Assembly (NCBI RefSeq): GCF_903652925.1
Contig: NZ_CAHLAR010000001.1
Coordinates: 248,001 to 312,000, forward strand
Direction of reading: 5' to 3'
DNA length: 64,000 nt
DNA from: Achromobacter anxifer
GTDB lineage: Bacteria > Pseudomonadota > Gammaproteobacteria > Burkholderiales > Burkholderiaceae_B
Shown piece after piece: positions 63,671 to 64,000 of this stretch (its first letter is position 1; each line of letters opens with the position of its first letter). Below the pieces are notes generated by a model that saw only the letters and a program-made list of their open reading frames with translations, was not told the DNA's origin and made no database searches. Position numbers and translations under genes: made by a program.

Positions 63671-64000
63671 GCCGCGCTCCTTTGGGTCGGTTTGGCCGCG
63701 GCCTGGCGCGGGGCGGAAGGTTGCGGCGCGACCGGCGGCGCAACCCGGCCGCGCTCGCCGCGGCCGGCAAACAGGCCCTTGGGCGCGAACATCATGAAGC
63801 CCATCAGGATGAAGCCGTAGATGATTTCCTGGAACGACAGCGCCTGGCGCAGCAGTTCGGAGATCAGGCCGAAGGCCAGCGCGCCGGCAATGGCGCCGCG
63901 CACCGAGCCAATGCCGCCTACCACCACCATCGTCAGGATCAGTATGGTGGTCTGAAAGCCCAGGCTTTCCGGATGGATGAAGGAGGCGAAGGTGGTGTAC
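63667..64000 (-). CDS. LIV-type ABC transporter permease (LivM family), partial
   Basis: Only the last ~110 codons are present; the gene continues beyond the right edge. The visible part has HPESLGFQTTILILTMVVVGG, GSVRGAIAGALAFGLISELLR and IIYGFILMGFMMFAPKGLFA, which is the C-terminal part of LivM permeases, ending in a Pro/Ala-rich cytoplasmic tail. It is the upstream member of the livM-livG-livF-SDR-SDR-FAD-GST operon; the binding protein and LivH should lie outside the window. Confidence 0.9.
   Translation of the reverse strand, partial: YTTFASFIHPESLGFQTTILILTMVVVGGIGSVRGAIAGALAFGLISELLRQALSFQEIIYGFILMGFMMFAPKGLFAGRGERGRVAPPVAPQPSAPRQAAAKPTQRSAA

Overview
The window is high-GC DNA from a betaproteobacterium, most likely an Achromobacter/Bordetella-type member of the Alcaligenaceae. 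The evidence is the conserved hemA-prfA-prmC-grxD-ubiX block, several Bug-type (tripartite tricarboxylate, TctC-like) binding proteins, a DUF2970 small membrane protein, a cysI-DUF934 pair, and many LIV-type ABC uptake systems with dedicated regulators. No prophage, CRISPR array or intact insertion sequence was seen.

Layout. 1-4.9 kb: a peptide-type ABC uptake operon (cut by the left edge) faces a DUF917/S-methyl-thiohydantoin-desulfurase-like gene and a hydantoinase/oxoprolinase-like gene. 5-7.1 kb: a ZnuD-like TonB receptor with a histidine-rich loop behind a Zur-like inverted repeat. 7.3-13 kb: an operon with two SDR dehydrogenases, a fused E1 alpha-beta TPP dehydrogenase, a GntR regulator and an E2 acyltransferase. 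13-25.5 kb: a LIV-type ABC importer (two paralogous binding proteins, permease, permease-ATPase fusion, ATPase) mixed with a LysR regulator, an aldehyde dehydrogenase, a GMC alcohol oxidase/dehydrogenase, a CaiB-type CoA transferase and an HMG-CoA-lyase-like enzyme. Together they suggest import of a branched hydroxylated acid or alcohol, oxidation to an acid, CoA activation and retro-Claisen cleavage. 25.5-30.4 kb: an isomerase, a Bug binding protein, a membrane protein, RhtA-like and LysE-like exporters and an Lrp regulator.

30.4-42.4 kb looks accessory. It holds an AbiE toxin-antitoxin pair behind a symmetric 46-bp operator, a copper P-type ATPase with a small His/Met-rich periplasmic protein, two unknown genes, an ABC exporter, a large MscS-family channel, and a second nucleotidyltransferase pair behind a 50-bp palindrome. 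The last 4 kb of this block lie between two matching tRNA-Phe transcription units. 42.7-47 kb is conserved core (heme synthesis, translation termination, glutaredoxin, flavin prenyltransferase).

47-52 kb is a second activate-and-cleave cluster (SDR, citryl-CoA-lyase-like, acyl-CoA ligase, Bug binding protein) with a divergent IclR regulator. 52-54.4 kb is sulfite/nitrite reductase with its DUF934 partner. 55-58 kb has a LysR gene divergent from a DUF3100-like membrane protein with three stacked palindromes between them. 58.3-64 kb is a third catabolic operon (LIV ABC transporter, two SDRs, a KstD-like flavoprotein, a GST) that runs off the right edge. The best candidates for something poorly described are the wHTH/nucleotidyltransferase pair between the tRNA-Phe copies and the HMG-type catabolic cluster.
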